Source of the DNA: Climacium dendroides
Taxonomy: Eukaryota; Streptophyta; Bryopsida; Hypnales; Climaciaceae
Assembly (NCBI GenBank): GCA_950106755.1
Contig: OX467086.1
Location: 18,680,001 to 18,744,000, forward strand
Reading direction: 5' to 3'
DNA: 64,000 bases
Shown: one piece after another, positions 47,788-60,362 of the stretch
How positions within the stretch are numbered: the stretch's first letter is position 1
Layout of the letters: each line of letters starts with the position of its first letter
The notes under the pieces: model-generated
The model's input: only the letters and a program-made list of their open reading frames with translations
The model's database searches: none
Told to the model about the DNA's origin: nothing
Position numbers and translations under genes: made by a program

Positions 47788-48250
47788 CATTCTTGTGACA
47801 AGGATAGGTATTTCCAGGGTATTATAAGTACGCAACAAGTGGTGGACCTCATCACCGTGGATGTACCTGAAGGTCTCCATGTGCCAATGGTGTCAGCTCC
47901 TCCTCGTCCAATTCCCAAGTGGAACAAGTTCAAAAAAGACTATCTTCTTCCTATCTTTGACTTCACTCAAGAGTACTTCCATGACAAATTGACAATGGCG
48001 GTTGGTACCATGTGTACGGATATTATTGTTCAAGTTTTTCATGTCACGTGTCATCATATGGTAGCACTTGAAGAAGATAAGGGTAATCTTTGACAACCTC
48101 ATCGCTTTGCCCATGCGAACAGTTGTGATTGGTCAAGCAAATCCGCCATGCTTTGATTTCGTAACCATAAATTTGAGGATGACATTCATGGCTTGTGTAC
48201 TACGTCCTCGTCTTCTAAAAACTTGAAATGATTGTGTTGTAGAGTTAGAT
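47788..48250 (+). pseudogene. Deleted relic of the permuted methyltransferase-like gene, copy C
   Basis: After a TCATCTGTAG acceptor (copy B: TCATCTCTAG) the frame reads DKDRYFQG, then VVDLITVDVPEG, PKWNKFKKDYLLPIFDF and TQEYFHD, aligning with copy B over more than 60 codons at the same exon border. Directly after HD it jumps to AVGTM...HVTCHHMVALEEDKG, which aligns with the post-motif-I strand of copy A (KKHILALENDP). The part from GALLLIH to motif I is missing, so this is an internal deletion. This is the least decayed frame of the family (84 open codons). Downstream the homology fades by about 48250. Confidence 0.55.
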
Positions 48251-49559
48251 CCACAAACAAAATAAATTGAGGCAGTTCAACTTCAAGTCATGGTATCTGC
48301 ATTACATGAATATGATTGCCAGGTTCAAAAATTTTTATTTCATTTGTAGTATTGTTCAATTTTTAATATTAGATTTTGTGGTCTTCAAGTAGGATGTTGT
48401 TTAAATTGCTCCTCATTTTGTCTATTAGGATTGTCAAACTAGGACACCATCTTTGTGAAAATCATCGTGTATTTTCTTCAACCACTTGACATATTCATTG
48501 ACCAACACTTTTGAACTCTATAATTGCTAACCTTTTTTATCACACCATCATGAAGATGTGACTTTGGGTTAAAATAGGTGAACTTTGAACCCAAAAGAAA
48601 CAACTTTGTGTCATTCTGATCATTTTGACCTACAATTATCTAGAACAACGATGTTAGTTGATGAATATGTTATGTGCTACAAAAAATACACAGTGATTGT
48701 TGCAAAGATTATCATGTCATCCCTTCATTATCAACATTTTTTTCAAATTCTTGGGATAGTGCAAGTGTTCACAATATTTGAAGGGATTTAAACTGCGTTA
48801 GAACATGAAAAGAACAATTGATGTTCAATATTGAGCAAGCACTATGATAACTATTGATCCCAACCCTTTACTGCACTGGCTATCCAAGATCTATACTATC
48901 CTAATCAGGTGGTACGTATCTACATACAATGCATTAGTGATTGAAATTGTTATCCCTTCTTTGAATCAAATGATCTTATTCTACTTTGCCTACTCAAAAC
49001 ATGAATATATCAACTTTCAATTTTGTATGTACTTTACTATTCTATCGTTATGACTAGAATTGCAAAGTTTTTCATACAATTGTTACTTTCACTTCTATCT
49101 TGAACTAAGTCACACCCTAATTCTTCTTAGATTCCACAGCTACAGATCATAGTAAGATCATTCATGGCTAAAAATTTGAAGTATACATTCCAAATCCCAA
49201 CCCCCAATTATAGGCTTTCACACACTTCCACAATCATAGGGCCCTATATTTCTATGGATCATGGCCTTGTAGTACTAGTTCAATTCAACAATGGGAATAT
49301 CTTGAACTTTGACTGATTTTCATCTATTCCATCATACACTTTTATCCAAATTTCCACCCACATTCATCCAATTTCATCCACTTTTCATCCATTTCCATCA
49401 ACATTGATCCATTTTTTGAATCTACTTTCATTCATTTTTTCATCCACTATCACATTTTTATAATCCTACTTTTTTCCTTAACCGCTCCTTTTTCTTTCAA
49501 TATTATTGCTCCCCGCTCACTAATCCCCGCTTCCTGCTCGCATACCAACATTCCCTGAT
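48251..49559. other. Intergenic DNA without recognised genes
   Basis: Short chance frames only. 49320-49450 is rich in TTCATCCA / CATCCACTT, a degenerate low-complexity repeat. Confidence 0.45.
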
Positions 49560-51320
49560 CTTTGACTCACTGTCTAATTAATACTAGATTTCAAAACTAA
49601 ATTGCAACAATTAGATCTAGTTTAGAAACTTAGGAATCTCATAGTTAGGAGAGAAATTATTGAGCAAATATAAGCCATCCATTAGAGAAGGTTTGAATCC
49701 ATTAAACAAGTTTTGACTTTGTTCAAAAACTCCAAAGGGAGGAATAGTTGACTTCCAAATAATTTAGAATTTAGTAATTAGTTAGAAAAAGTTAAACAAA
49801 TTTGTCTTTGAGTTTTGTTTGATTCTCAAACAATTTAGCAAGTATTTAGAAAATTAGAAAGAAGTAAAAAAAAAATTGGGAACAAGGAAGAACTTTACAA
49901 CCTGTTTAATTATTATACAAACTATAACATACCAATTTTGAATACATAAAATAATACAATATGAAAATTGATGGACTTTACAACAAAATTGTGGTATATG
50001 AAGATAGAACTATCAAATTTGCAAAGTTTGAGATGAGTCTTTTTCCTTCAATTGCTTTATTTTGCAAAAACTTGAAGTTAGAATTTGAAAGATTGAATTA
50101 GAAGCTAGAATAAAGATTCAGACCATTAGGAAGTTTAGGAACAAAATTTTGAATTTAGAACATATTGGATAATTCCAGTAGCTTTCCAAAAAGATATTAA
50201 ACATAGAAAATAGATAAAGACTTCAAAAGTTATACTTGGATGAAAAATTGTATTAGAATTGGATGAAAAATTAGAGAATCTATCTAAGAAAATACAAGAA
50301 AGAATTTTATGTTTTAAAACAAAAATAAAACTAAAAACTAAAACTAAAAGTTAATTTAAGAAGTCATAGTAAAATAATTTAGTAGATGAAGTTTAAAATG
50401 TCAATTAGTGGTCAAACATGATTAATTGTACTTTTGACCTTTCTAGTGATAACTATCACTAGATGAGTCAAAAGTACAATTAATTAGCCTTTTTAAAAAT
50501 TTAATTTTAGTAAATTTAAACCAAAATTATTTTAGTCCTAAAAATAGTAAGTAGAATTAGAGGACTACAAGAACTAGTAAACTAATAAGAAATTTAGAGT
50601 TATTTGAAGACAACTCAAGACCAAGTTAGGATTAGAATCCTTTAAGAAATATTTGAAGGTTTCCAAAACTAATTTAACCTTAGGAAATAGTTTAGTACTA
50701 AAGAAGTTTTCATTCAAGGGACAAGTTTTGATGAAAATCAACAAAAATTGACCAAACCAAGTAAAACTCAAAACTTAGGATGTAAAATCAAACTTAAGAA
50801 TAATACAAAAATATAAAGTCAAAACAATGGATGAATTTTATAGTTCAATTTAAAAGCTAAACTTCATCCATAGGTAACTTTTACATAATTAATCTAAATT
50901 CAATTAACTTTATCATATTGGAAAGGGTATAAAAATTTCTACAGTTTAAAATGTTTAATCTTTGTCCTTGACTAATCCCTACTAGTCTTTAGTTTTGGTT
51001 GTGATAGCCAAATTCAACCATCATTACTAATTTACAATTGATTTTGTTAAAATTTGCACTTAGGAAAACTAGTAGTAGGAACAAACAACAATTGTCCATT
51101 GCTTGGAAGGTGTAATTGGATGGCATGCTAGACACCCACTATGACAAAAACACTAGAACTTGGTTGTGTACATTTTATCCTAAAAGTAAGGATAAATTGT
51201 CCACAAAGTCTCAAAAGCACTTGAAGCAATATGGATAAATGAAATATGTCTAGAGATTGTGATAATATTCTATGAGAAATTGAGATCCAAACTTGAAGAA
51301 ACTTACCAATTTGCATCACT
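49560..51320 (-). repeat. Long dispersed repeat, copy 3 (GGATGAAGTTT modules)
   Basis: Same orientation as 17600-19560. The module occurs near 50385 and 50825 (about 450 bp apart), and the block ends with CCATTGCTTGGAAGG...AGACACCC at 51095-51137, matching 19450-19490. No coding frame is seen. Confidence 0.4.
50421..50484. repeat. Perfect short hairpin flanked by TTAA
   Basis: ATTAATTGTACTTTTGAC (50421-50438) and its exact reverse complement (50467-50484) bracket a second pair, CTAGTGAT / ATCACTAG. It lies inside the long dispersed repeat and could be a very small TTAA-targeting MITE or a structured part of the repeat. Confidence 0.6.
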
Positions 51321-52325
51321 ATTTATCAAGTAAGTCACATATTGAATTGTAATGAGATACCCTACCACACAAAGAGGAATAAAAAATCAAAGTTGTGGTA
51401 TGCACATAAACTAGATGTGGCCAATTTATTTTCCTTGATGAGAGCAAACAATTTTGAGAAAGCTATATTAAAGGATGTAGGAAGGGTTTATGCATCTCCT
51501 CTAGTCATTCATACTGTTGACCTTAGTTCTCCATCAACAAATCCATATAGCCTTTTTGGATCTCTAAATCATAATAGATTTGATTTCCCTAGCCCAATGA
51601 ATTTTACTTTTCTCAAAACTCATAAACCACTGTGTCTCCAACCAACACTTAGCATTTTTCATCCAATCAATAGCTAACAATTCAATTACATCTTTTTTGT
51701 TGAACATTGTATGGTAACAATTTAATCTTCTTTTCACTGCTAATTAAACATGTTGTTGGTTCAAATTTAGAATACATTTTAAATTGATGCTCATTCTATC
51801 ATTCTATGTATTAGTGTAGGAGATTTAAAATACAGTGGCCACTTCTATAATTTGCAAGTAATGCATTAATTTTTTTCCCTATACTATCCATGTAATGTAA
51901 AAACCACACACAAATACAATAAAATGCTTATAGTGACACAAATAGTATCCTCTACCTACCCACAAACATCTAATGATAGAACATGAGTATAACTAGGATT
52001 CTAGGAAGGACAAAATTCACATAAACATACAACTTCACTTTAGGAAGTCTTACTTCTCTTCTTCAGCATCACATTTGCTATTGAGCTTTAGTTCCATCCC
52101 ACCTTTCATCCCAAGGAACATGATAAAATTCCTACCAAAAATGTAAAATACATAAAAATATGAGATTCTAGGCTCCAAGGTTGATTCTAGTTATAACTAT
52201 AACTATTACTTTATGTATTCATCACTTATGTATTAAACATAATGAATATAAACATACATGCTAAGATGTGTTGGAATCTTCTTAACAAAACTCAACAATA
52301 ATAAAGGTACTTTGATAAATATTAA
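51321..52325. other. Intergenic DNA without recognised genes
   Basis: A 111-codon frame at 51342-51677 has no recognised motif. Nothing else is supported. Confidence 0.4.
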
Positions 52326-53226
52326 TCCCTAAAGAACCAAGGCCATTTTTCTATCAAAAATCACTCAAAACTACCATTTTTGTTGCATTCACTCAAGAAA
52401 ATAAACAATTTTTTTTTTAATCTAATCGTAGGGTCTTATACTTTGTTTGTCTGAGATCATATAGCAAAATTTCATGAAGTTTGACTGTATAGATTGAAAG
52501 ATATTAGCATTCAAAGTTGGAAAAAAAAGTTTTTTTGAATATTACTTTGCAATTTTAGATGACTTTGACTACCACTTGTAGGAATATTTTGCACTATGAA
52601 CTTTGAATTAAAAAATGTTGTGTTGAAAAATTGAATTGAAATTCTAGTAAAAAATTTCAAAAAAATCCTACTTGATTTTCATTCTTCAAAAAATTGTGTA
52701 GAAGTAGGTTCAAGATTGAATGAAAAACTAAATCATTATTAGCTCTAAGATGGTATTGAAACACAATAATTCCAACGGTGAGACTGTTCTAAAAAGCAAA
52801 CTTAATCTTGTCAAAAAAAATTGAAAAATTGTGAAAATTGCACTCAAAAATGAATTCTATTAGTTATTTTTTCAAGAAGATGCTCAAATTGTCTAAAAAA
52901 TAAAATTGTTTGTAACTTTTACATTGCTAATACAAATGGAATGAATCAAAGCTTCATATATAGGCAAAAATATGATCTATAAGAAAAAAAATTATTTAAT
53001 TTCAAGCTTTTGTTGATTTTTTTATTTGCCAGTTGAATGAAAATTTGGATTTTTTGTAGTATAACTTTTGCTCACGGGCATTGATTGAAATAAAAATTAT
53101 ATTTCTACAAAGATAATAAGTTTTTCTATCTTATTAAAAAGTTTAAAAGTTTTGCTAATAATTGAGGTCATAGGAAACTATCCAAAATCCATTTTGTCCC
53201 CTAAGGGAACAATGGTCCTTTAGGCA
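52326..53226 (-). mobile_element. 901-bp TTAA-flanked TIR element (long family)
   Basis: The left flank is TTAA (52322-52325) and the left end TCCCTAAAGAACCAAGGCC. The right end is AATGGTCCTTTAGGCA, followed by TTCA, one change from TTAA. It aligns with the reverse complement of 58704-59621 across its length, including GGACAAAxTxGATTTTGGA. Non-coding. Confidence 0.6.
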
Positions 53227-56200
53227 TTCAAGGAATCGTACTTACTTGAATGTTTTCATGTGTACATACTTGTCTATCAAACTTAGTAGAACAGAATTTC
53301 ACTAACAATAAGCATTGCATGTAGACACCCCAAGTCAATTGATGTACAATATTGTAATAAAATATTTTAGTATCTATTGATCAAGCTACAATGGTTCTGT
53401 AGAACTAGTTTAAGGTACAGTTTGGGTTTTTGTGGTATAATGGCTAAGTTGATGGATTTATATAGTCAAAACATTGCATAACTTGTTTAAAATAGACGTA
53501 AGACAAAGTCAATGTTTTGAATGGATTACAATTCTTAGTATAAAGCCTCCAATCCTATTTCTTTTCTCTTTAGAAAATATTCTAAATTCCCTTAGAGATG
53601 AAAAGACTTCTATTTTAAAGTGTAAAGGTGATGTTGAATTCGTAAACAAACCAATCAATTACAAAAAAGATGCAAAGGTCTCCAAAGCACATTATTCATA
53701 TTAGATCACCTAAGCTAAAATTGAACTAAAAACCTTAGGAGAACTCCTCTATATTTCATTGACCTTAAGAGGTGCAAAAAAAAAAAACTAATAAAATTTA
53801 GAAATGAAATCCATTTGAAAAAGGCTCAATAATTCTATCTTTTCATTAGATTTTTTTTGGCATTTCTAATAGGTAGAAGAACCAAGAAAAGATCCCCAAG
53901 TCTTGTCGTGCACTCTAGAAACCCACTACTTTATCTAGATATTCTACAAGTTTATGCAAAATGAATAGGAAAGCCACTACTGTTTCAATCCACTAGTGAT
54001 CATAAAACCTTAACAACTAACTACTTTTAGCTAGTCTACTAATACAATCAATACAATCTTATAATTTTATAAGTGTTTTGGTAACAACTCAAAATGGGAA
54101 AACATGTCCTACATTTGAGAATTGTAAATATAAGTTTTTCAGAGTAATTATAACAATAATAAATAATGAACTTTCAAAGTAGACTTTTGAATTTCAATTC
54201 AAATAGAAAGGAGTTATATTAGTGCCTATCAAAAGTCTTTCCATCAATCAAGTGCACCACCATACCAATAATGAATCTCAAAACAATCAATGTCATGCAT
54301 CAATGTTTCAGCTATATTCAAAATAGTTGTAGCCGTAAAAACTCAACATTTAAATACAAAGTTGTCAATTATCCAAAGCACCAAGCTTTGTAATTAAACT
54401 CCAATATTGTAATTAAACTTCAAATATTGAACTACAACCTACATCAACAAAACAAGAACTAACAATGTTGCTAGAAATTTCAATTATGAAAAGTGGCATC
54501 TATTATTGCAAAAGGATGTTCTCTAACATTTGGCATCAATTGTTGCAGTTGGCAGCATTTGTATGTTGTAGCCTTACCAAAGCATCCAACATTTCCAAGA
54601 AATCATCCTTGTTCTACACTAATTGAGGCATTTGTTTTAATTTTCTTGATAGGAAGGATGTAATCATTAAAAAAATTTGAAGTAGTATACACAACCAAGA
54701 CAACCTTTGTTGAGTAAATTGGTTTCTAAAAAGTTGTTTGTAGCTTTCTAAATATTTGACATAGAGAATAATGGATTTGAAATTTTGATGCTAGCCGCTT
54801 TTTCTATAGCTTTGTGAATGATTGTTTCTTCACATTTGAATGAAGAAGGGACTTTAAGTGTCTTCACTAGATGTGAGACCTTAGTTTTTCATTCATCTAT
54901 TCCCTTCTAAAAAGTACATACAAATTAAAGGCCAAAATTGAAATGAAACAAAACTTTAGAATAAAGTCCAATGAAGAAAAAAATCAATGTTTGAACTTCT
55001 AAAGAGTTGTACTCAAACTAAAATTGAAAGTTCATTTTGGAAGCTATTGGTTGATTATTGTTACTTTCAAAACATATTTCTACCATTAAAGATATAGGAC
55101 ATGATTTTCCCTTTCAATTATTGTGCTTTCTAAATGGTTTATTGCAACTCCTAAAAATATGGAAATGACAATTGTTTTGGTCATGTAAGTATTTTGGATT
55201 TAATATAGTACATTCATATGATAGATCTTAATGTTTGGTAACAAACACCCTCACCTAGTTCAAAATTGGTTGTCTTGATATACCAAGAAATCACAAATGA
55301 AACAGCTTGTTTTGAAATACTGAAAAGTACAGAGAAAATACCTTATTGTGATGCAAATGAAGTAGCTTTGGAATTATGTAGAAATTGTCATCATTGCACA
55401 TCACAAGATCATATATTGGAAAGAAGAGCATGCAATTCACATGATTTAGACAATTTTATTAATCACTTCTTCAAAACAAATCACACAAAAATAGAGACTT
55501 TGTAATTAACTTGAGATCCAAAGTCAATTATTACAAATTATTGTAGAGTTTTTAGATTGAAGCTTTAAACAATTTTCAGAAAGCATCAAATGCTAAACAT
55601 TCACAACATATAATATTCACTGGTGAAATTCATCTGCATTGAAATTATATCTTAGATCATGTATGGTGAAAATGGAAAAGAATAACTAATTGAATAAAGT
55701 TGAATGTTACTTAGATGATGACTTTTAGTAAGAAAATACAATAACATCAATATGTAAGCCAAAGAATCCCTCAAATTTTTCCCTATATCAAAAGAATCAA
55801 TAATCAAATCCTTTATTTGCTCATTGCTAGGATGCATCCTGAGTTCAACACTTGCTACAAAGCCCTTCAATTTTCCTACTATTAATATTAAGGTAGAAGC
55901 TATTAAATCCTAATCTTCACTCTACATAGATTCTTGTTACCAATACTAATTAATCTATTCATGTACTTATTTTGATTTATTAGCAAGTAGTATAATAAAT
56001 ATGATGCATGTATTTGTACACATAAAAATCATCCTATGAGTAGGTAGGATACTTCCAAAAGCTTTTAAAGAAAATGAAATATGAAAGGCTATATACAACT
56101 AAAATCCATACTAAAACGAAGTCAAAAAACAATGCATTATTTGAAGACACATAGTTCAAAACAATCCTCAACTACATGAGCACACACATACAATATCAAC

Positions 56201-56742
56201 AAAGTCAAATTCACAAATCATCTTCATCAACGCTTAACATAATTATTACATTTAGTCAAAAATAATTAGTGGAAAAATATATTTGAAATAGACCCATAAA
56301 AGATGTTCTATTGTTTTGTAAACAATGACACTACTCTTTTTTAGTTTAAAGCATTCACCAATGAAAGGCCATATTCGTTAAATTGAGACTTTTCGCAGCT
56401 TTTGAGATAGAATGCTAAATATTTTAAATTTATTTACAAAAATAATAATTAAAACCAAAAATAAATAATTCTCAAATAGTGATTTTAAAATAAAATTCTA
56501 AAAGTTGGTGTTGTCATTTATTTATAAAAAATACTAATAAAGAGATAAAACGATTTATCTTCGAGTTGAAGATAAAAATGAGATTGCAAAAAGTCTCAAT
56601 ATAACAAATATGGCCTTAATGTCACTTTTCATTCAATAGTGATGTCATTTCAAGTAGACAATGATACTATTCTTACATGGTAGAAATTGCAAAACTTTAT
56701 ATTACCAACAATTTGGTGTCACTTTTCATATGAACTTGTTCC
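53227..56742. other. Intergenic DNA without recognised genes
   Basis: AT-rich, with chance frames only (for example 53474-53704, 55266-55505). The latter has a Cys/His-containing stretch (CRNCHHC) but no recognisable domain. No element ends were identified. Confidence 0.4.
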
Positions 56743-56744
56743 TA

Positions 56745-57030
56745 TGAAGGAGTAATCTCTTTGAAGGGATCTCAAATTGATGTCAAGAAGAGCAATTACA
56801 ACCATCAAGATTTATTTTTCTTTGACACAAGCGTGTTGAACAACACACTGCGAGGGGGTTCTGTTAGGTAGAGAGGTTGATTTCACGTCAGATAAACAAC
56901 TTGTCACCACCATGTATCAAACCCACAACCACACCATTTGGTTTGGGTACCTTTCCACCATCATCTGGTAGTTTAAGGTCATTTCGGAGCAATATCAATT
57001 TGAGATCCCTTCAAAGAGATTACTCCTTCA
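56745..57030. mobile_element. 286-bp element with perfect 39-bp terminal inverted repeats
   Basis: 56743-56781 and 56994-57032 are exact reverse complements (TATGAAGGAGTAATCTCTTT...). TA outside both ends suggests a 2-bp TA target, as in Tc1/mariner-type MITEs, but TA could equally be the end of the TIR. The interior is less AT-rich than its surroundings (GCGAGGGGGTTCTGTTAGG). The lack of decay in the arms suggests recent origin or conversion. Confidence 0.75.
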
Positions 57031-57032
57031 TA

Positions 57033-57612
57033 TATAAGACCTAAACCATCAAGATTTCAAACCATATTTGTGCAATATCCCCAATCTCATTTGCTAAATT
57101 TTTTTGATACCCATTCTTCTTGTAAATACTATTTGAATATTAGAAACACATGCCATGAAGCAAGCTCTAAAATCATTAAGGTAGTTCAAAGCATACTTAA
57201 TAGAAAATATTGGAGTTATAAATAACCTATTTAGTTCTTTAGAATGAATGGTCAATTTTATACTTGTTGTCATATATCCCATAAACCAATCCTATGAAAC
57301 TATTTCATAGAGAATTTTAATTTTTGCCTTATTCTCTATCACAAGCAAGAGGAGTTGTCAAATTCAAAATGGAAAAGTCTTAAACATCAAATATTCATTA
57401 AGTAGAAAGTAATTGCAAGTCACTCCTAAAACCACATTCTCTTCTTTCTTCTAAAATACTTCAACCCATTTCTTTATTGCAACTCCTTTGTATACATGAA
57501 CAAATGCTTGGCAATGCGTTTTGCTTATCAACAAGCAACCTAAAACTCAACCTCAACTACAATTCTATAATTCTAAAAAAAAATCCTTCAATAAATACAA
57601 TCACTCACTTAA
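57033..57612. other. Intergenic DNA without recognised genes
   Basis: AT-rich; nothing recognised before the TTAA at 57609-57612 that bounds the next element. Confidence 0.45.
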
Positions 57613-58071
57613 CCCCTAAAGGATCATCATGTTTAGAGGCCCAAAACTTCTTTATAAATACTTGTCTCCAAACTAAGGTCAAAATCTTCATCAATATTTA
57701 TTTTTTAACAAAACCAACTATACAATCTTTTATTTAATTTGTTCAAGTACATTGCCCTAACATTTTAGAGTGAATACTTCCACCAATTGCAAGTTCAATG
57801 TGCCTAAACTTTAAAATGTAAGCTTTTCTAGTCCTTCCAAAAGGTGAAGTTTTGTCTTTGAACATTTTTAGGAAAAAACATGTATGTTTTACAACTTGTG
57901 CATTTTAGTCAATAAGTTGGAAAATGGGTTTAAAATATGTATTAAAAATTTTAAACAAGAATAATTTCATATTAATTTAAAAAAAAGTTGTAAACTGGAA
58001 GGTGTTAGTAAGTCAATAGAGGTTGCCCAAGTTTTCAAAAGTCTAAAGTGGGCTCCTTGGTCCTTTAAGGA
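57613..58071 (+). mobile_element. 459-bp TTAA-flanked TIR element
   Basis: TTAA at 57609-57612 and 58072-58075. The left end is CCCCTAAAGGATCATCATG and the right end GGTCCTTTAAGGA. Its reverse complement matches 1495-2034 closely. It gives the uninterrupted form of the terminus into which the 144-bp MITE inserted in that copy. Non-coding. Confidence 0.7.
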
Positions 58072-58703
58072 TTAATGTATCTATCCTCTCTACTACTATC
58101 TTGGCTCCTCTACATACCACACCAAAGATCTCTTTATTACAAGTAACATGTCTTTTAAAAATCATACATATGGATAAAAATCAGATTTGAAAAGAATTTG
58201 GCTCCTATAAATTCAACCAAGAATGCAATTTTTGTTCAATCTTTGACCGTCCTGTACATTGTCTTGTGAATACGGTCTTTATAGCAGCCAAACCTTCAAA
58301 AAACTACATCCTACAAGCAAACAAACCAAGGCCCCATCAACAAAAAAATGGTACTAGTTAATAAATGAATACACCCTATCATTATTGTAATTGAGTAAAG
58401 AAGTGGTCCAAGGGAAAAGACCATGTAGTAATTCAATGGCTCCTATAAATTCAACCAAGAAAGCTTCCAATAGCCTTGAGGTGAGGGTGAAGCAAAAATC
58501 TTGAATGAGTGAATTTGAGTGCATTGGGGAAAGGACACAACAGCACTAGTCTTGTTGATAGTTGCTAAATACATTCAAATTGGGCTAGGTTGGCCACATG
58601 GTAATAATTCATAATGAAGCCATCGGCAAATTGCCTTTGGTTATTTGGAAGTTGCTTGTACATCACATGCAAACATATTGCAATCAATTTTGGCATGGTT
58701 TAA
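58072..58703. other. Intergenic DNA between two TTAA elements
   Basis: No gene recognised. 'GGCTCCTATAAATTCAACCAAGAA' occurs twice (58200, 58438), indicating a local duplication of at least 24 bp. Confidence 0.45.
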
Positions 58704-59621
58704 CTCCTAAAGGACCGTTGTCCCTTCGGGGGACAAATTAGATTTTGGAACAAGTATCTATGGGTTGAAATTTTGTCATGATTTTTTGAAACTTTTTATG
58801 AAGATAGAAAAACTAATGAGCTTCATGGGAATATAACTTTTTTTCAATTGATGCCTGGGAACAAAATTTATGCCCAAATAAGCTCAAAACAGGGGAGAGG
58901 GGGTAGTATAACAAAATTTCAAAAATTTGAATTTTTTTTCTAATTTTTTTTCATAGATAATATTTTTTTCTACATGAAAAGATTTGATTCATTCCATTTG
59001 GACTTATTATGAGAAAGTAATGGACAATCTTGTTTTTCGGGCAGTTAGAGCATCTTCCTCAACAAATAACTTATAGAATTTATTTTTGAATGCAATTTTT
59101 ACAATTTTTCTGGAAAAATAATTTTACATGATTTTTTTTGCTTGCTAGAACAATCTCACCATTGGGATTAGTGCATTTTAATTCCATCTTAAAGATATTA
59201 ATAATTTAGATTTTCCTTCTTTCTCATACCTACTTCTACTTAACAATTTTTTAAGCATGAAAATTAAGGGATTTTTTGAATTTTTTTTCCCTAGCCTCTC
59301 AACTCAATTTCACAAAATAAGGATTTAAAGCTCAAAACTCTATAGTGAAAAAATTTTAAGTTAAAAAAGTTCAAAGTCAAATAATCCAATCCTACAAGGT
59401 GTTGAAAAAATTGTTTTTTTTCACTTTAAATGCAAATATCTTTTAATCTATGTGGTCAAAATTTCTGAAATTTTTTCCACACATTTTCATACCAGCAAGG
59501 TATAAGATCCTATGGTTGGATGTGCAGAAAAAAATAATTTTCAAATTTTTTTACTCTTTGCTACAAAAATGGCAGTTTTGAGTGTTTTTTTGGCAGAAAT
59601 AAGGCCTTAGTCCTGTAGGGG
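58704..59621 (+). mobile_element. 918-bp TTAA-flanked TIR element (long family)
   Basis: The left flank is TTAA (58700-58703) and the left end CTCCTAAAGGACCGTTG. The right end is GGCCTTAGTCCTGTAGGGG, followed by TTTA, one change from TTAA. Inverted relative of 52326-53226. No coding frame. Confidence 0.6.
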
Positions 59622-60362
59622 TTTAGGGCCACAACATGATCCTTTGGGACTTTTTACAAGTGATGAATGAGGTTAGCTATAACAAAAATAGGCTGGATTT
59701 TAGTGGTTTATACATTTTTCACTTTAAAGAATGATGGAGCTCACAAGGATAGTCCAAAAAATATACTTTTTCTAGGAAATTAATGATTTCCATTTGCTAG
59801 TAGGCAAAAAAATATTCCCCCTACTAAACACAGCTTGCACCTATGCTGAACTTCTTATTTTATTTTCACGGTTGTAGATGTTGTGACCTTAGTGTAAAGT
59901 GACATTGGACTGGCTGGCTGCCCTACTCCAATCACACGGCAATGTAATAATTTATGGAAAAGTCTTGGCCGCAGTTCTTAGTCACTTCATTACCGTGAAG
60001 CCCCCCTGCACCCACTTGTCATGCTGTGAGCACTTGTGCCAGGGCCTATTTGTCCACACGGCAGTGTCAACAGGGCAGAGTCGTTAGAGGAGGCCGAGCG
60101 TTAATTCACTTCTGACCCGATTTCCAGCTCCAGATGCTCCTCCACAGACCGACTCTTTGTACGTTAGATTGTGCTAGAACCAAATCAAGGCCACAGCCTG
60201 GGTCACGCCCATCTACTTGATCCACTTATTCCAGTATGCTCTACCCTGTCACTGTGTCACATTCCGTCTTCAGAAGATGCACATCTCAGAAGTTGGAATT
60301 ATAACAAAATCTCTTGTTATTGCATCTCCAACAGCAAAAAAAAAAAAGGAGGGGAAGTTTTA

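Noticed and set aside
49320..49450. TTCATCCA-rich stretch as a functional array
   Set aside because: Spacing is irregular and copies are poor; ordinary low-complexity sequence.
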